Position numbers and translations under genes: made by a program
Part shown: piece by piece, positions 9,262 through 18,585 of the stretch
How the letters are laid out: every line of letters begins with the position of its first letter
Numbering within the stretch: the first letter of the stretch is position 1
Assembly (NCBI GenBank): GCA_016280345.1
Contig: JAEEGN010000069.1
Coordinates: 1-43,231 of the forward strand
Source of the DNA: Selenomonadaceae bacterium
Lineage (GTDB): Bacteria > Bacillota > Negativicutes > Selenomonadales > Selenomonadaceae
Direction of reading: 5' to 3'
DNA length: 43,231 nucleotides
Notes under the pieces: model-generated
Seen by the model: only the letters and a program-made list of their open reading frames with translations
Databases searched by the model: none
What the model was told of the DNA's origin: nothing

Positions 9262-11296
9262 GATAACGCTGCCGATGTTGGAACGGATGGCGAAGCGTTT
9301 TCCCGGAGGATTCTTTATTTACCGCGCCAGCGCGCCGGAGGAAATCCTGTTCATCAATGACGTCATGCTGGATATCTTTGGCTGCCGGACGCTGGAGGAG
9401 TTCAAGGAACTGACCGGATATACCTTCCAGGGGCTGGTGCATCCGGACGATCTGGATGCGGTGGAGGATTCCATCCATACCCAGATCGGCCGGAGCGATA
9501 AGCAACTTGATTACGTGGAGTACCGTATCATCCGCCGGGATGGTAGCGTCCGCTGGGTTGATGACTACGGCCGTCTCGTCCATACGGAAAGCGACGGCGA
9601 CTTGTTTTACGTCTTTATTCGCGACATTACCGAGGAGCGGGCGGCCCGCCGGGAGAATATCCGCCGGGCCCGGGTCATCGAGGGCCTGAGCGTCGAATCC
9701 ACCTCCATCTACCTGCTGGATCTCGTCAGCGGCAGCATGCACCCCTATCGCCTGCAGAACGAGACATTCCAGCGCATCGTCAGCGAGCTGGGCATTGCCC
9801 CGGACGAGCCGCCCGACTGGTCGCGCGTCCTGAACGCCTATGCCGGGCGCTTCATCATTCCGGAGGATCGGCCCCTCTATCTGAAGGAGATTGCCAAAGA
9901 GCGTATTCTGGAGCGACTCGGGAAAGAGCGCCACTACACCGTTACCTACCGTTGCCCCGGCCAGGACGATACTTCTCCGGTTTATATGGAAATGTTCATC
10001 GTCCGCATCGACGATGACCGCCAGATACGCAACGCGGTCATGGGGTACCGCGATGTCACCGGCCAGGTCGTGCGGGTGCAGAAGGAAATGAAGGAAAAGA
10101 TGGACATGGAACTGGCGTTGGAACAGGAAAAGCACGCCAATGAGGCCAAGTCCGCTTTCCTGTTTAGCATTTCCCATGATATCCGTACCCCGATGAACGC
10201 CATCATGGGCTTTACCGATCTTGCCAAGCGCCACATGGATGACCCGGCGCTTTTGCGGGACTATCTCGGCAAGGTGGATGAGGCCAACCATCACTTGCTG
10301 GCCCTCATTGATGATCTTTTGGAAATGAGCCGCCTTGACTACGGTCGGGTTGAGATCAAGACCGAGCCGTCAGACCTCGCCCGACAGATCGATATGGTTC
10401 TCGACATGTTCAAGCCGCAGGTTGAGGAGAAATCCCTCCGGCTGGTCCGGGACATCGTCATCCCGCCGCAGCCCGTCTATCTTGATGGTTTGCGTTTCCG
10501 CCGGATTGTCGGCAACATCGTGGGCAACGCGGTGAAGTTCACGTCGCCCGGGGGAGAGGTTAAGGTGATCGCACGCCAGAAGCGTGTCTCGGAGTCTGGC
10601 TATGCCCGCTACGAGATCACGGTCGCCGATAACGGTATCGGCATGACCGAGGAATTCATGACGCGGATGTTCGAGTCTTTCGAGCGGGAGGAAAGCGCGA
10701 CCAAGACTGGATATCTCGGCACCGGCCTCGGCCTCACCATCACCAAGCGCCTGCTTGACATCATGGGCGGTTCGATCGCTGTCACCAGCAAGAAGGGCGA
10801 GGGGTCATCCTTCGTTATCGACCTGCCGTTGAAGCTCGCGGATAAAGCTTCGTTGCCCGGCGAGGATCATTCACTGGCGGAGGAACCGCGGAAAGCCGCC
10901 GGGGAGTATCGTATCCTGCTGGTCGAGGACATCGATGTCAATCGAATCCTGGCGGAGACGATGCTCAGCGAGGCCGGCTTCCTGGTGGAGTCTGTTCCCG
11001 ACGGCAGTGACGCCGTGGAAGCCGTCCGCCGTCACCGGCCCTGGTATTATGATATCGTGCTGATGGATATTCAGATGCCGGTCATGAACGGTTACGAGGC
11101 GACGCGCCTCATCCGCGCCCTGGACCGGGAGGACACCCGCAGTCTGCCAATCATCGCCCTCTCGGCCAACGCCCGGGAACAGGACCGGCAAATGAGCATG
11201 GAAAGCGGCATGAATTCCCATGTATCGAAGCCTTTCGACATCGCCCAGCTAATCCATACAGTGAATGAGCATATCGCTGCCAACCGCCGCGCGTAA
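9254..11296 (+). CDS. Hybrid sensor histidine kinase, PAS-HisKA-HATPase-REC
   Basis: A second soluble hybrid kinase of 680 residues. A PAS_3-type fold covers about 10-125 (VHPDDLDAVE, then RDGSVRWVDDYG). HisKA carries H308 in SHDIRTPMNAI, the ATPase has NAVKF, DNGIGMT and GTGLGLTI, and the single receiver has D605 in VLMDIQMP with the conserved SKPF later. The ATG at 9254 was chosen over an in-frame upstream ATG at 9230 because GGAGGGGAAA lies just ahead of it. The start overlaps the preceding stop by 8 bases. With the HPt gene this forms a three-gene phosphorelay unit closed by two terminators. Confidence 0.93.
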   Translation: MDEITLPMLERMAKRFPGGFFIYRASAPEEILFINDVMLDIFGCRTLEEFKELTGYTFQGLVHPDDLDAVEDSIHTQIGRSDKQLDYVEYRIIRRDGSVRWVDDYGRLVHTESDGDLFYVFIRDITEERAARRENIRRARVIEGLSVESTSIYLLDLVSGSMHPYRLQNETFQRIVSELGIAPDEPPDWSRVLNAYAGRFIIPEDRPLYLKEIAKERILERLGKERHYTVTYRCPGQDDTSPVYMEMFIVRIDDDRQIRNAVMGYRDVTGQVVRVQKEMKEKMDMELALEQEKHANEAKSAFLFSISHDIRTPMNAIMGFTDLAKRHMDDPALLRDYLGKVDEANHHLLALIDDLLEMSRLDYGRVEIKTEPSDLARQIDMVLDMFKPQVEEKSLRLVRDIVIPPQPVYLDGLRFRRIVGNIVGNAVKFTSPGGEVKVIARQKRVSESGYARYEITVADNGIGMTEEFMTRMFESFEREESATKTGYLGTGLGLTITKRLLDIMGGSIAVTSKKGEGSSFVIDLPLKLADKASLPGEDHSLAEEPRKAAGEYRILLVEDIDVNRILAETMLSEAGFLVESVPDGSDAVEAVRRHRPWYYDIVLMDIQMPVMNGYEATRLIRALDREDTRSLPIIALSANAREQDRQMSMESGMNSHVSKPFDIAQLIHTVNEHIAANRRA

Positions 11297-11298
11297 GG

Positions 11299-11348
11299 GC
11301 ATTTTTCGCAGACTTTGTTCCTCCGCCAGAGGAAAAATGCGCTTTTTT
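11299..11348 (+). terminator. Probable terminator of the kinase operon
   Basis: A perfect 9-base stem (11299-11307 with 11332-11340) encloses a 24-base loop that can itself fold, and is followed by GC and a six-T run at 11343-11348. The loop is long, so this hairpin is weaker than the next one. Confidence 0.6.
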
Positions 11349-11356
11349 CATAAAAA

Positions 11357-11388
11357 GCCGCGCGTTTTCTTAGACGCGCGGCCTTTTA
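11357..11388 (+). terminator. Strong bidirectional terminator before the LPS cluster
   Basis: The stem GCCGCGCGT/ACGCGCGGC (11357-11365 with 11374-11382) has an 8-base loop and is followed by CTTTTAT. On the other strand it is followed by CTTTTTAT, so it can act both ways. It separates the kinase genes from the LPS operon. Confidence 0.85.
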
Positions 11389-11399
11389 TATGATATAAT
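11370..11399 (+). promoter_or_regulatory. Promoter of the LPS cluster (extended -10)
   Basis: TATAAT at 11394-11399 is preceded directly by TGA, giving a TGn extended -10. A weak -35 (TTAGAC, 11370-11375) lies 18 bases upstream, inside the right part of the preceding terminator hairpin. Transcription would begin near 11406, about 66 bases ahead of lpxB. Confidence 0.65.
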
Positions 11400-11471
11400 G
11401 GTACTGTTTGGTAAGACTGTGTCCGGGGAAGTCCGCCGGACGGCGCAGCAGGGCGAGAGGAGGCGGGAGCC

Positions 11472-12614
11472 GTGAAGATCATGTTTTCCGCTGGCGAAAC
11501 GTCGGGCGATCTTCATGGTGCGCGCCTGGCGGAAGAAATTCTTGCGCGCGCCCCGGAATCGGAGCTCTTTGGTTTCGGCGGATCGCGCATGGCAGCGGCC
11601 GGGATGCGGCTGGTGGCGGATATGGCCGATTACAGCGTCATGGGCGTTTGGGAGGTCGTGAAGAATCTTCGGCGCATCGTGGCCCTGCTGGACCATTTGA
11701 CGGTGGTGATGGAACAGGAAAAGCCGGATCTCCTGGTGCTTATCGATTATCCCGATTTCAACTGGCGCTTGGCCAAACGAGCGAAGAAAACCGGCATCCC
11801 TGTTTTTTCCTATATCCCGCCTTCGGCCTGGGCCTGGAGGAAAGGCCGGGCGAAGGACTGTGCGAAGCTCGCAGATGAATTCGCGGCGATTTTTCCTTTT
11901 GAAATGAAGGTTTATGAGGAAGCGGGAGCGAATATAAACTTTGTGGGCAATCCTCTGGTGGACACGGTGAAGCCTTCGATGACGCAGGATGAGGCCCGGG
12001 CGTTTTTCGGCCTTCCCGAAAATGGCTTTCCTGTGCTGCTGCTCCCCGGGAGCCGGCGCCAGGAGATATCGCTCTTGCTCCCGCCGATGCTGGAAGCAGC
12101 TCGGCGCATCCAGAAGGAAAAGCCGGACGCCGTCTTTTTCCTGCCGGTCGCGCCGAATATGGACCAGGCCCGGATGGAGCGGCTGGCGGCGGAAGCAAAA
12201 GTTGCGGTTTCGTTTACCCATGAGAAGACGTATGATCTCATGGGTCTCATGCAATTCGCTCTCGCCACCTCGGGCACGGTGGTGCTGGAGGCAGCGCTGA
12301 TGGGGCTGCCTGCAATCGTGCTTTACCGCTTGTCGAATATTTCCTATCAAATTGGCAGACTCTTAGTACATGTGCCGTATTTCAGCTTGCCGAACATTCT
12401 CTTGGGGGAGATGGCGCAGCCGGAGCTTTTGCAGGATGAGGTGAACCCGGAACGTATCCTCTTGGAGGCACGTCGTTTCTGGGAAGAGCCCGGCCATCGC
12501 CAGCGCGTCCAGGAGCGTCTCCGGGCGGCCTGCGATCGGCTGGGGCCTCCGGGTGCGGCTGGCCGCGCGGCGGAGCGTATTCTCGCGGCGGCCGGATGGG
12601 GGCGGACGAATTAA
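11472..12614 (+). CDS. lpxB: Lipid-A-disaccharide synthase
   Basis: LpxB joins UDP-2,3-diacylglucosamine and lipid X into the beta-1,6 disaccharide of lipid A at the inner membrane surface. The 380-residue length is normal. Seen are the N-terminal GETSGDLHGARL motif, YIPPSAWAWRKGRAK in the middle (SPSVWAWR in other LpxB proteins), LLPGSRRQEI, and the C-terminal ATSGTVVLEAALMGLP sugar-nucleotide site typical of GT-B enzymes. The start is GTG at 11472 behind GAGGAGG. It is the first gene of the cluster; the usual upstream partners lpxI/lpxA/fabZ/lpxC are absent here, so the cluster is split in this genome. Confidence 0.96.
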   Translation: MKIMFSAGETSGDLHGARLAEEILARAPESELFGFGGSRMAAAGMRLVADMADYSVMGVWEVVKNLRRIVALLDHLTVVMEQEKPDLLVLIDYPDFNWRLAKRAKKTGIPVFSYIPPSAWAWRKGRAKDCAKLADEFAAIFPFEMKVYEEAGANINFVGNPLVDTVKPSMTQDEARAFFGLPENGFPVLLLPGSRRQEISLLLPPMLEAARRIQKEKPDAVFFLPVAPNMDQARMERLAAEAKVAVSFTHEKTYDLMGLMQFALATSGTVVLEAALMGLPAIVLYRLSNISYQIGRLLVHVPYFSLPNILLGEMAQPELLQDEVNPERILLEARRFWEEPGHRQRVQERLRAACDRLGPPGAAGRAAERILAAAGWGRTN

Positions 12615-12663
12615 CCGCATCCGGTGGGGGAGAGCCTTAAATTCCTTAGCGGAAGGGATTCCT

Positions 12664-14394
12664 ATGAAAAATTATATCCGTCTTCTGCGGTATATAAAAC
12701 CATATATGAACCGGCTGATTCAGGCCATTTTCTGTATCATCGTGGCCGCCGGCGCCAACCTTTACCTGCCGTGGATCATCAAGGACATGATCGACAAGGT
12801 GTTGGCGGAAAAGGATATGGAGATGCTGAACATTATCTCCATTGGCATCGTCGTGACCTTTTTTATCCGTGGAGTCTTCTACTATGGGCAGAGCTATCTC
12901 GTGTCCTTCGTTCGGCAGCGGGTCATCATCGACGTCCGGGATGTGCTGTTCCAGAAGTTCCAGCGTTTGCCGCTGTCCTATTTTGACCGCCACCAGACCG
13001 GCGAGATCATGAGCTATATCACGAATGACGTAGCGGCACTTCAGAATGCCTTGGTGGACAGGCTCATCGAGTTGGTGACGGAGAGTTCCATTTTCTTCGG
13101 TTCGCTGGTGATGATGGTGATGCTGGACTGGAAGCTGAGTCTGCTGACGCTCATCGTGGTGCCGCTGGTGGGACAGGCAATGAAGATTTTCGGGCAAAGG
13201 CTCAAGGCATCGGGAACCGTTATCCAGGAACGGCTGGCGGATATCACTTCGACGATGCAGGAGAGTATTTCGGCGGTGCGGGTGGTCAAGTCGTTTGTAC
13301 GGGAGGATTTCGAGATCGATCGTTTCCACCGCCAGAACGAGCTGAATTTCAAGGCGGAGATGAAGAATATCCAGATCATGAGCCTCCTGACGCCGACGGT
13401 GGAGTTTCTGGCGGCGGTGGCGGTGACGGTCATTGTCTGGTTTGGCGGCTATGAGGTGGTGAATGGCGTGATAACGGCGGGTACGCTGGTAGCGTTCCTG
13501 ACCTACGCGGTGAATCTGGCCAATCCGGTGAAGCGGATCAGCCGTGTCTATGGCGCGATCCAAAAGGCGATGGCGGGGGCGGACCGCGTCTTTGCCATCA
13601 TGGATCTGCCGGAAACCATCACCGACAAGCCCGGTGCCCTGCCGTTACCGCCGGTGTCCGGACGGGTGGAACTTGATCATGTGAGCTTTGGTTATGAAGA
13701 AGGGAAAACAGCACTCTCCGATATATCCCTGACTGTGGAGCCGGGGCAGATGATTGCATTCGTAGGGCCCAGCGGCGCCGGGAAATCAACCATTGCCAAT
13801 CTGATTCCCCGTTTTTATGACGTCACGGGCGGCGCCATCCGGGTGGACGGCCATGATGTCCGGGATGTGACGATGGATTCCCTGCGGCAGCAAATCGGTA
13901 TCGTGCCGCAGGAGACGATGCTGTTTTCCGCCTCGGTGTGGGAGAACATCCGCTATGGGCGTCTGGACGCCACCGACGAAGAAATCGTTCAGGCGGCGAA
14001 GGATGCCAATGCCCATGAGTTTATCCTGGAACTGCCGGAGGGGTATGATACCCGCATCGGCGAGCGGGGGCTGAATCTTTCCGGCGGGCAGCGCCAGCGC
14101 ATCGCCATCGCCCGGGCTATCCTGAAGGACCCGCGGGTGTTGATTCTCGATGAAGCGACCAGTGCGCTGGACACAGAGAGCGAGAAGGTCGTTCAGGCGG
14201 CGCTGGACCGGCTCATGGTGGGGCGGACCTCCTTCGTCATCGCCCACCGCCTGTCCACGATTTTTGATGCCGACCAGATTTACGTCATCGATGGCGGTCA
14301 GGTGCGTGAGCACGGCTCCCATCAGGAACTTCTGGCGGCGGGCGGACTTTACAGCAACCTTTACAATATCCAGTTCAGCAAGGCCATCCACTGA
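12664..14394 (+). CDS. msbA: Lipid A core flippase MsbA (ABC exporter)
   Basis: The 576-residue protein is a half-size ABC exporter: about six membrane helices in residues 1-310 and a nucleotide-binding domain with Walker A GPSGAGKST, Q-loop VPQETMLFS, signature LSGGQRQRIAIARAI and Walker B VLILDEATSALD. MsbA dimers flip Kdo-lipid A across the inner membrane. The family is broad, but its position between lpxB and waaA makes MsbA the best call. The ATG at 12664 with GGAAGGG ahead was chosen; an open frame continues upstream to 12553 inside lpxB but has no ribosome site. Confidence 0.92.
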   Translation: MKNYIRLLRYIKPYMNRLIQAIFCIIVAAGANLYLPWIIKDMIDKVLAEKDMEMLNIISIGIVVTFFIRGVFYYGQSYLVSFVRQRVIIDVRDVLFQKFQRLPLSYFDRHQTGEIMSYITNDVAALQNALVDRLIELVTESSIFFGSLVMMVMLDWKLSLLTLIVVPLVGQAMKIFGQRLKASGTVIQERLADITSTMQESISAVRVVKSFVREDFEIDRFHRQNELNFKAEMKNIQIMSLLTPTVEFLAAVAVTVIVWFGGYEVVNGVITAGTLVAFLTYAVNLANPVKRISRVYGAIQKAMAGADRVFAIMDLPETITDKPGALPLPPVSGRVELDHVSFGYEEGKTALSDISLTVEPGQMIAFVGPSGAGKSTIANLIPRFYDVTGGAIRVDGHDVRDVTMDSLRQQIGIVPQETMLFSASVWENIRYGRLDATDEEIVQAAKDANAHEFILELPEGYDTRIGERGLNLSGGQRQRIAIARAILKDPRVLILDEATSALDTESEKVVQAALDRLMVGRTSFVIAHRLSTIFDADQIYVIDGGQVREHGSHQELLAAGGLYSNLYNIQFSKAIH

Positions 14395-14457
14395 TCATCG
14401 TGCCGCCCGGCTGCGGCGCCGGGAGCGGGAATCCGCTTCCGTCAAAGGGGAAACGAA

Positions 14458-16998
14458 ATGCAGTTACTATACAACATCGCGGCGATCATCGTTGTCCTGC
14501 TCATCATCCCGGTGTTTATGATCCGGGCCATCCGGGAGCGGGGCTTTGTGGAGCGCATCCGCCAATGCCTGGGTTTCGTGCCCGAGGAGGCGCTGGAGAA
14601 GGTCGCTAAGAAAAATTGCATCTGGGTCCATGCGGCCTCGGTTGGTGAAGTAGTGGCGGCAAGCCCTTTGATTAAGGAGTTTCGGCGGGAGTTTCCCAAG
14701 AACCCGATCCTGTTGTCCGTCGTTACCACCAATGGCTACGAGATGGCCAACCGCATTATAAAGGATGCCGACAGCATCATCTATTTCCCCCTGGATCTGC
14801 CCTTCTTGGCGGCGCATATGGTGCGCCGGGTGACGCCGCGGGTTTTCCTGCCGGTGGAGACGGAACTCTGGCCGAACTTCCTCAAGGCCTGCCGGGGCAT
14901 GCGCATTCCTGTCATGATGGTCAACGGTCGCATCAGCGACAAGAGCGTCAAGCGCTACCATCATCTGCACAGTCTGCTTGACGATATGATCAGCACGGTG
15001 ACGAAGTTCGCCATGCAGTCGCCCATCGACGCCGAGTACATCATCCGCCTGGGCGCGAATCCGAATCTCGTCATCGTTACCGGTAACACGAAGTTCGATC
15101 AGACCTATACCGACGTAAGCCCCGAGGAGAAGGAACAGCTCATTGACGAGATGGGGCTACAGGACAAAGACGGCATCTTCCTGGCCGGCAGTACGCATCG
15201 GGGAGAGGAAGAACCGGTACTTAAAGCGTTCCGGGCCATTAGGGAAAAGTTTCCCCGGGCGCGGCTGATCATTGCGCCGCGGGAACTCCTGCGGACGCGG
15301 GAGGTCATCGCCATCTGTCACCGGGCGGGTTTTCGGACTGCCCGGCGTACCGAACTCCTGGAGAAACCATCCACGGAGCATGATATCGTAGTCCTCGATA
15401 CCATTGGCGAGCTCGGGAAAATCTATAGCGTCGGCGATGTGATTTATGTCGGCGGCAGCCTGATCGCCCACGGCGGTCACAATATCCTGGAGCCGGCGGC
15501 CCACGGAAAGGCTATTGTCGTCGGTTTCAATATGTTCAACTTCAAGGAAACCCATGCCTTGTTCACCAAGCGAAATGCGGTCATTACTGTTTCGGACAGC
15601 GATGAACTCACGAAGGCCGTGGTCCGGCTTTTTTCCGATACCGCTGAGCGACAGCGCATGGAGCGGGAAACCTTCGCTATCTGCAGCGAGAATAAGGGGG
15701 CGGCCCGCCGGTCTGCCGTGCTGCTCCATGAAATGCTGGATATGGTGGAGGCCCGGCGCCTCGCCAGCGGGCAAATCAAGTCCACTGACAAGGTGGAGAA
15801 CTTCCAGACGTATTTCTACCATCTGATTCACAGCCGGGATGGCCACGGTTTCCTGATGCAGATGATGATTGCCGTCCTCTATCTGTTCTCGCTTATTTAC
15901 GGCGGTCTGGTGAATCTGAAACTCGCCGGCTACAAGGCGGGGGTGTTTCAGAAGAAGAGGCTCGGCTGCTATGTCATCAGCCTCGGCAATATCACGGTGG
16001 GCGGCACCGGCAAGACGCCAACGGCCCAACGACTGGCCCGCGAAATTCGTGAGCTCGGCTACCGTGTCGTCATCCTGAACCGCGGCTACCGGGCGAAGTG
16101 GAAGGGCGAGGTCGGCATCGTCTCCGACGGCCGGGAATTGCACATGAACCCTGCTGAGGCCGGCGACGAGGCGTTCATGCTGGCAAAGCATCTGCCGGAC
16201 GTGCCGGTACTCATCGGCCCGGAACGTTACGTGACCGGCAGCTATGCCATCGAGCACTTCGGCGCCGAGGTGGCGATTCTTGACGACGGCTATCAGCATT
16301 GGCAGTTGGAACGAGATCTTGATATCCTGCTGGTGGACGCCGTTAACGTCTTCGGCAACGGTTATATGCTGCCGCGCGGTACCCTCCGGGAGCCCATGTC
16401 CCATATTGATCGGGCCGATGTCTGTCTCCTCACAAAGGTGGATCAGGCGACGGAGACTTCGCGGCAGTATATCCGCACCGTGGTACGGGAGGAAAACGAT
16501 CACGCCATCATCGTCGAGAGCATCCATCAGCCCCGGCGGTTCATTGAGCTTTCCGACTGGCATGCCCGGATTGACAGCGACGGCATCGATATTTCACAGA
16601 TGAAGGGCAAGCGCGTCATGGCGGTGTCCGCCATCGGCAATCCCGCTTCCTTTGAGCAGACGCTGTCGAATCTGGGAGCGGTCGTCATCGAGAGCCTGCG
16701 TTTCCCTGACCATCATGACTATACCATCGCCGAGATGCGCGACGTGGCGGATCAAGCGACGCTGCTGGATGCGGAGGCGGTGGTCATCACCGAAAAGGAC
16801 GCCGTGAAGGTGCCGCTGGAAACGAAGGACATGATCGAGGGTAAGTTGAATTACCATATTCCCATTTATGTAGTCAGTGTTGAAGTCACCTTCCAGGACG
16901 GTGAGGATATCCTGACCGAGCGGATCAAGGAGGATTTGGCGGCAAAGATCGGTAAGCGGAGCAGCCTGCTCCGTGAGAAAGGGGCAGTTGAGACATGA
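14458..16998 (+). CDS. waaA-lpxK: Fused Kdo transferase and lipid A 4'-kinase (WaaA-LpxK)
   Basis: The 846-residue product joins two consecutive inner-membrane steps. Residues 1-430 are WaaA (KdtA), which adds Kdo to lipid IVA: an N-terminal membrane helix (about 3-22), ASVGE with the expected catalytic base E64, VETELWPN, and GGSLIAHGGHNILEPAA. Residues about 460-835 are LpxK, which phosphorylates the 4' position: a membrane helix near 475-490, P-loop GGTGKTP at 515-521, LNRGYR, and DDGYQHW. There is no stop or frameshift between the halves. LpxK normally acts before WaaA, so fusion could channel lipid IVA directly. The stop overlaps the kdsB start by 4 bases (ATGA). Confidence 0.94.
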   Translation: MQLLYNIAAIIVVLLIIPVFMIRAIRERGFVERIRQCLGFVPEEALEKVAKKNCIWVHAASVGEVVAASPLIKEFRREFPKNPILLSVVTTNGYEMANRIIKDADSIIYFPLDLPFLAAHMVRRVTPRVFLPVETELWPNFLKACRGMRIPVMMVNGRISDKSVKRYHHLHSLLDDMISTVTKFAMQSPIDAEYIIRLGANPNLVIVTGNTKFDQTYTDVSPEEKEQLIDEMGLQDKDGIFLAGSTHRGEEEPVLKAFRAIREKFPRARLIIAPRELLRTREVIAICHRAGFRTARRTELLEKPSTEHDIVVLDTIGELGKIYSVGDVIYVGGSLIAHGGHNILEPAAHGKAIVVGFNMFNFKETHALFTKRNAVITVSDSDELTKAVVRLFSDTAERQRMERETFAICSENKGAARRSAVLLHEMLDMVEARRLASGQIKSTDKVENFQTYFYHLIHSRDGHGFLMQMMIAVLYLFSLIYGGLVNLKLAGYKAGVFQKKRLGCYVISLGNITVGGTGKTPTAQRLAREIRELGYRVVILNRGYRAKWKGEVGIVSDGRELHMNPAEAGDEAFMLAKHLPDVPVLIGPERYVTGSYAIEHFGAEVAILDDGYQHWQLERDLDILLVDAVNVFGNGYMLPRGTLREPMSHIDRADVCLLTKVDQATETSRQYIRTVVREENDHAIIVESIHQPRRFIELSDWHARIDSDGIDISQMKGKRVMAVSAIGNPASFEQTLSNLGAVVIESLRFPDHHDYTIAEMRDVADQATLLDAEAVVITEKDAVKVPLETKDMIEGKLNYHIPIYVVSVEVTFQDGEDILTERIKEDLAAKIGKRSSLLREKGAVET

Positions 16999-17729
16999 GA
17001 GTGCTTTGCGTCATACCGGCCCGTTACGCTTCGACCCGTTTGCCGGGGAAGCCGCTGGCGGATATCAATGGCAAGCCCATGATCTGTCGTGTCTATGATC
17101 GGGCGGTGCAAGCGAAATGCCTGTCGGGCGTGGTCGTAGCCACCGATGACGAAAGAGTGGCGAATGCCGTGGAGGCGGACGGCGGCCAGGCGATGATGAC
17201 GTCGCCGGACTGCCCGACCGGTACGGACCGGCTGGCGGAGGTGGCGGCGGTCTATCCGGACATGGAGGTCATCATCAACGTGCAGGGAGACGAGCCGCTG
17301 ATCGATCCCGGGCTGATTGACGAGCTCGCGGCGCTTTTCATGGCGGAGCCGGAGTTGCAGATGGCGACGGTCAAGACGCCTGTCACCGATGCGGCGGAGC
17401 AGGAGAACCCCAATAATGTCAAGGTCGTGACCGATAAGGAGGGATACGCCCTGTACTTCTCCCGGTCGCTTTTGCCCTATCCTCGCGTGGCGGACAAAGC
17501 CCCGGTCTATAAGCATATCGGCATATACGCCTATCGTCGGGAGTTCCTGCTGGCCTACGCCAATCTGCCGCCGACACCTCTGGAGCAGGCGGAGTCTCTG
17601 GAGCAGCTTCGGGCCTTGGAAAACGGATACCGCATCCGGGTGATTGAGACGGACCGCCGCTTCATCGGCGTCGATACCGCCGAAGATTTGGCCCGGGTGA
17701 ACGAGATTTACCGCGAAATGGAACAATAG
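16995..17729 (+). CDS. kdsB: CMP-Kdo synthetase (3-deoxy-manno-octulosonate cytidylyltransferase)
   Basis: KdsB activates Kdo with CTP to give CMP-Kdo, the donor for WaaA. The 244-residue length is typical. The nucleotide-binding start IPARYASTRLPGKPL, the NVQGDEPLI metal motif and PTPLEQAESLEQLR near the end are all diagnostic. It overlaps waaA-lpxK by 4 bases and kdsA follows 13 bases on, so the donor-making genes are translated together with the transferase. Confidence 0.97.
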   Translation: MRVLCVIPARYASTRLPGKPLADINGKPMICRVYDRAVQAKCLSGVVVATDDERVANAVEADGGQAMMTSPDCPTGTDRLAEVAAVYPDMEVIINVQGDEPLIDPGLIDELAALFMAEPELQMATVKTPVTDAAEQENPNNVKVVTDKEGYALYFSRSLLPYPRVADKAPVYKHIGIYAYRREFLLAYANLPPTPLEQAESLEQLRALENGYRIRVIETDRRFIGVDTAEDLARVNEIYREMEQ

Positions 17730-17742
17730 GGAGGTCGAGGTT

Positions 17743-18570
17743 ATGAATACCGTAAAAGTTGCTGATTTTGAGGTCGGCGCCGGAAATCCTCTGGTGCTGA
17801 TGGCGGGCCCCTGTGTGCTGGAGGGCTACGAGCGCTCGCTTTTCATCGGACGGACCATCCGCGACATCACCCGGCGGCTCGGCATCCCTTATATCTTCAA
17901 GGCTTCCTTTGATAAGGCCAACCGTTCATCGTTCAACGGATTTCGCGGACCCGGTCTAGAGAAGGGGCTGGAAATGCTCCGCCGCATCAAGGAAGAACTC
18001 GGGGTGCCGGTGGTGACGGATATTCATCGAGAGTCCCAGGCGGCGCCGGCGGCAAAGGTGGTCGATGTCATCCAGATTCCGGCGTTCCTGTGCCGCCAGA
18101 CCGATCTCATCTATGCTGCCGCCCAGACCGACTGCGTTATTAACGTTAAAAAGGGGCAGTTCCTGGCGCCGCGGGATATGCGGAACGTCGTGGACAAGCT
18201 CCTCGAAGGCGGCAACTGCAACATCCTGCTGACGGAACGGGGCGCGTCCTTTGGCTATAACAATCTCGTGGTCGATATGAGAAGTTTCCCCATCATGCGA
18301 TCCTTCGGCTATCCGGTGGTCTTTGACGCGACGCACAGCGTTCAGCTTCCGGGCGGCGCCGGCACCAGTTCCGCCGGCAATCGGGAATTTGTGGAGTATC
18401 TGGCCCGGGCAGCGGTAGCTGCCGGCGTGGACGCGCTCTTCATGGAGGTTCACGACAATCCGGAGGAGGCCCTCTGTGATGGGCCCAACAGCGTTTACCT
18501 CGACAAGCTGGAGGCTCTTCTTAAGGATTGCCTGTCGATTTACAATATCGTACGGCCGCGGCTACGCTGA
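17743..18570 (+). CDS. kdsA: Kdo-8-phosphate synthase, apparently metal-dependent type
   Basis: KdsA condenses phosphoenolpyruvate and arabinose 5-phosphate into Kdo-8-phosphate. The 275-residue TIM-barrel protein has KASFDKANRSS, a phosphate site at GPGLEKGLEML, and GGNCNILLTERG. The motif AGPC at 21-24 places a cysteine where the E. coli metal-free enzyme has asparagine; in the characterised Aquifex enzyme this cysteine binds the metal, so a metal-dependent enzyme is expected. It begins behind GGGAGG, 13 bases after kdsB. Confidence 0.96.
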   Translation: MNTVKVADFEVGAGNPLVLMAGPCVLEGYERSLFIGRTIRDITRRLGIPYIFKASFDKANRSSFNGFRGPGLEKGLEMLRRIKEELGVPVVTDIHRESQAAPAAKVVDVIQIPAFLCRQTDLIYAAAQTDCVINVKKGQFLAPRDMRNVVDKLLEGGNCNILLTERGASFGYNNLVVDMRSFPIMRSFGYPVVFDATHSVQLPGGAGTSSAGNREFVEYLARAAVAAGVDALFMEVHDNPEEALCDGPNSVYLDKLEALLKDCLSIYNIVRPRLR

Positions 18571-18585
18571 GAAAGGATGGGGCCC

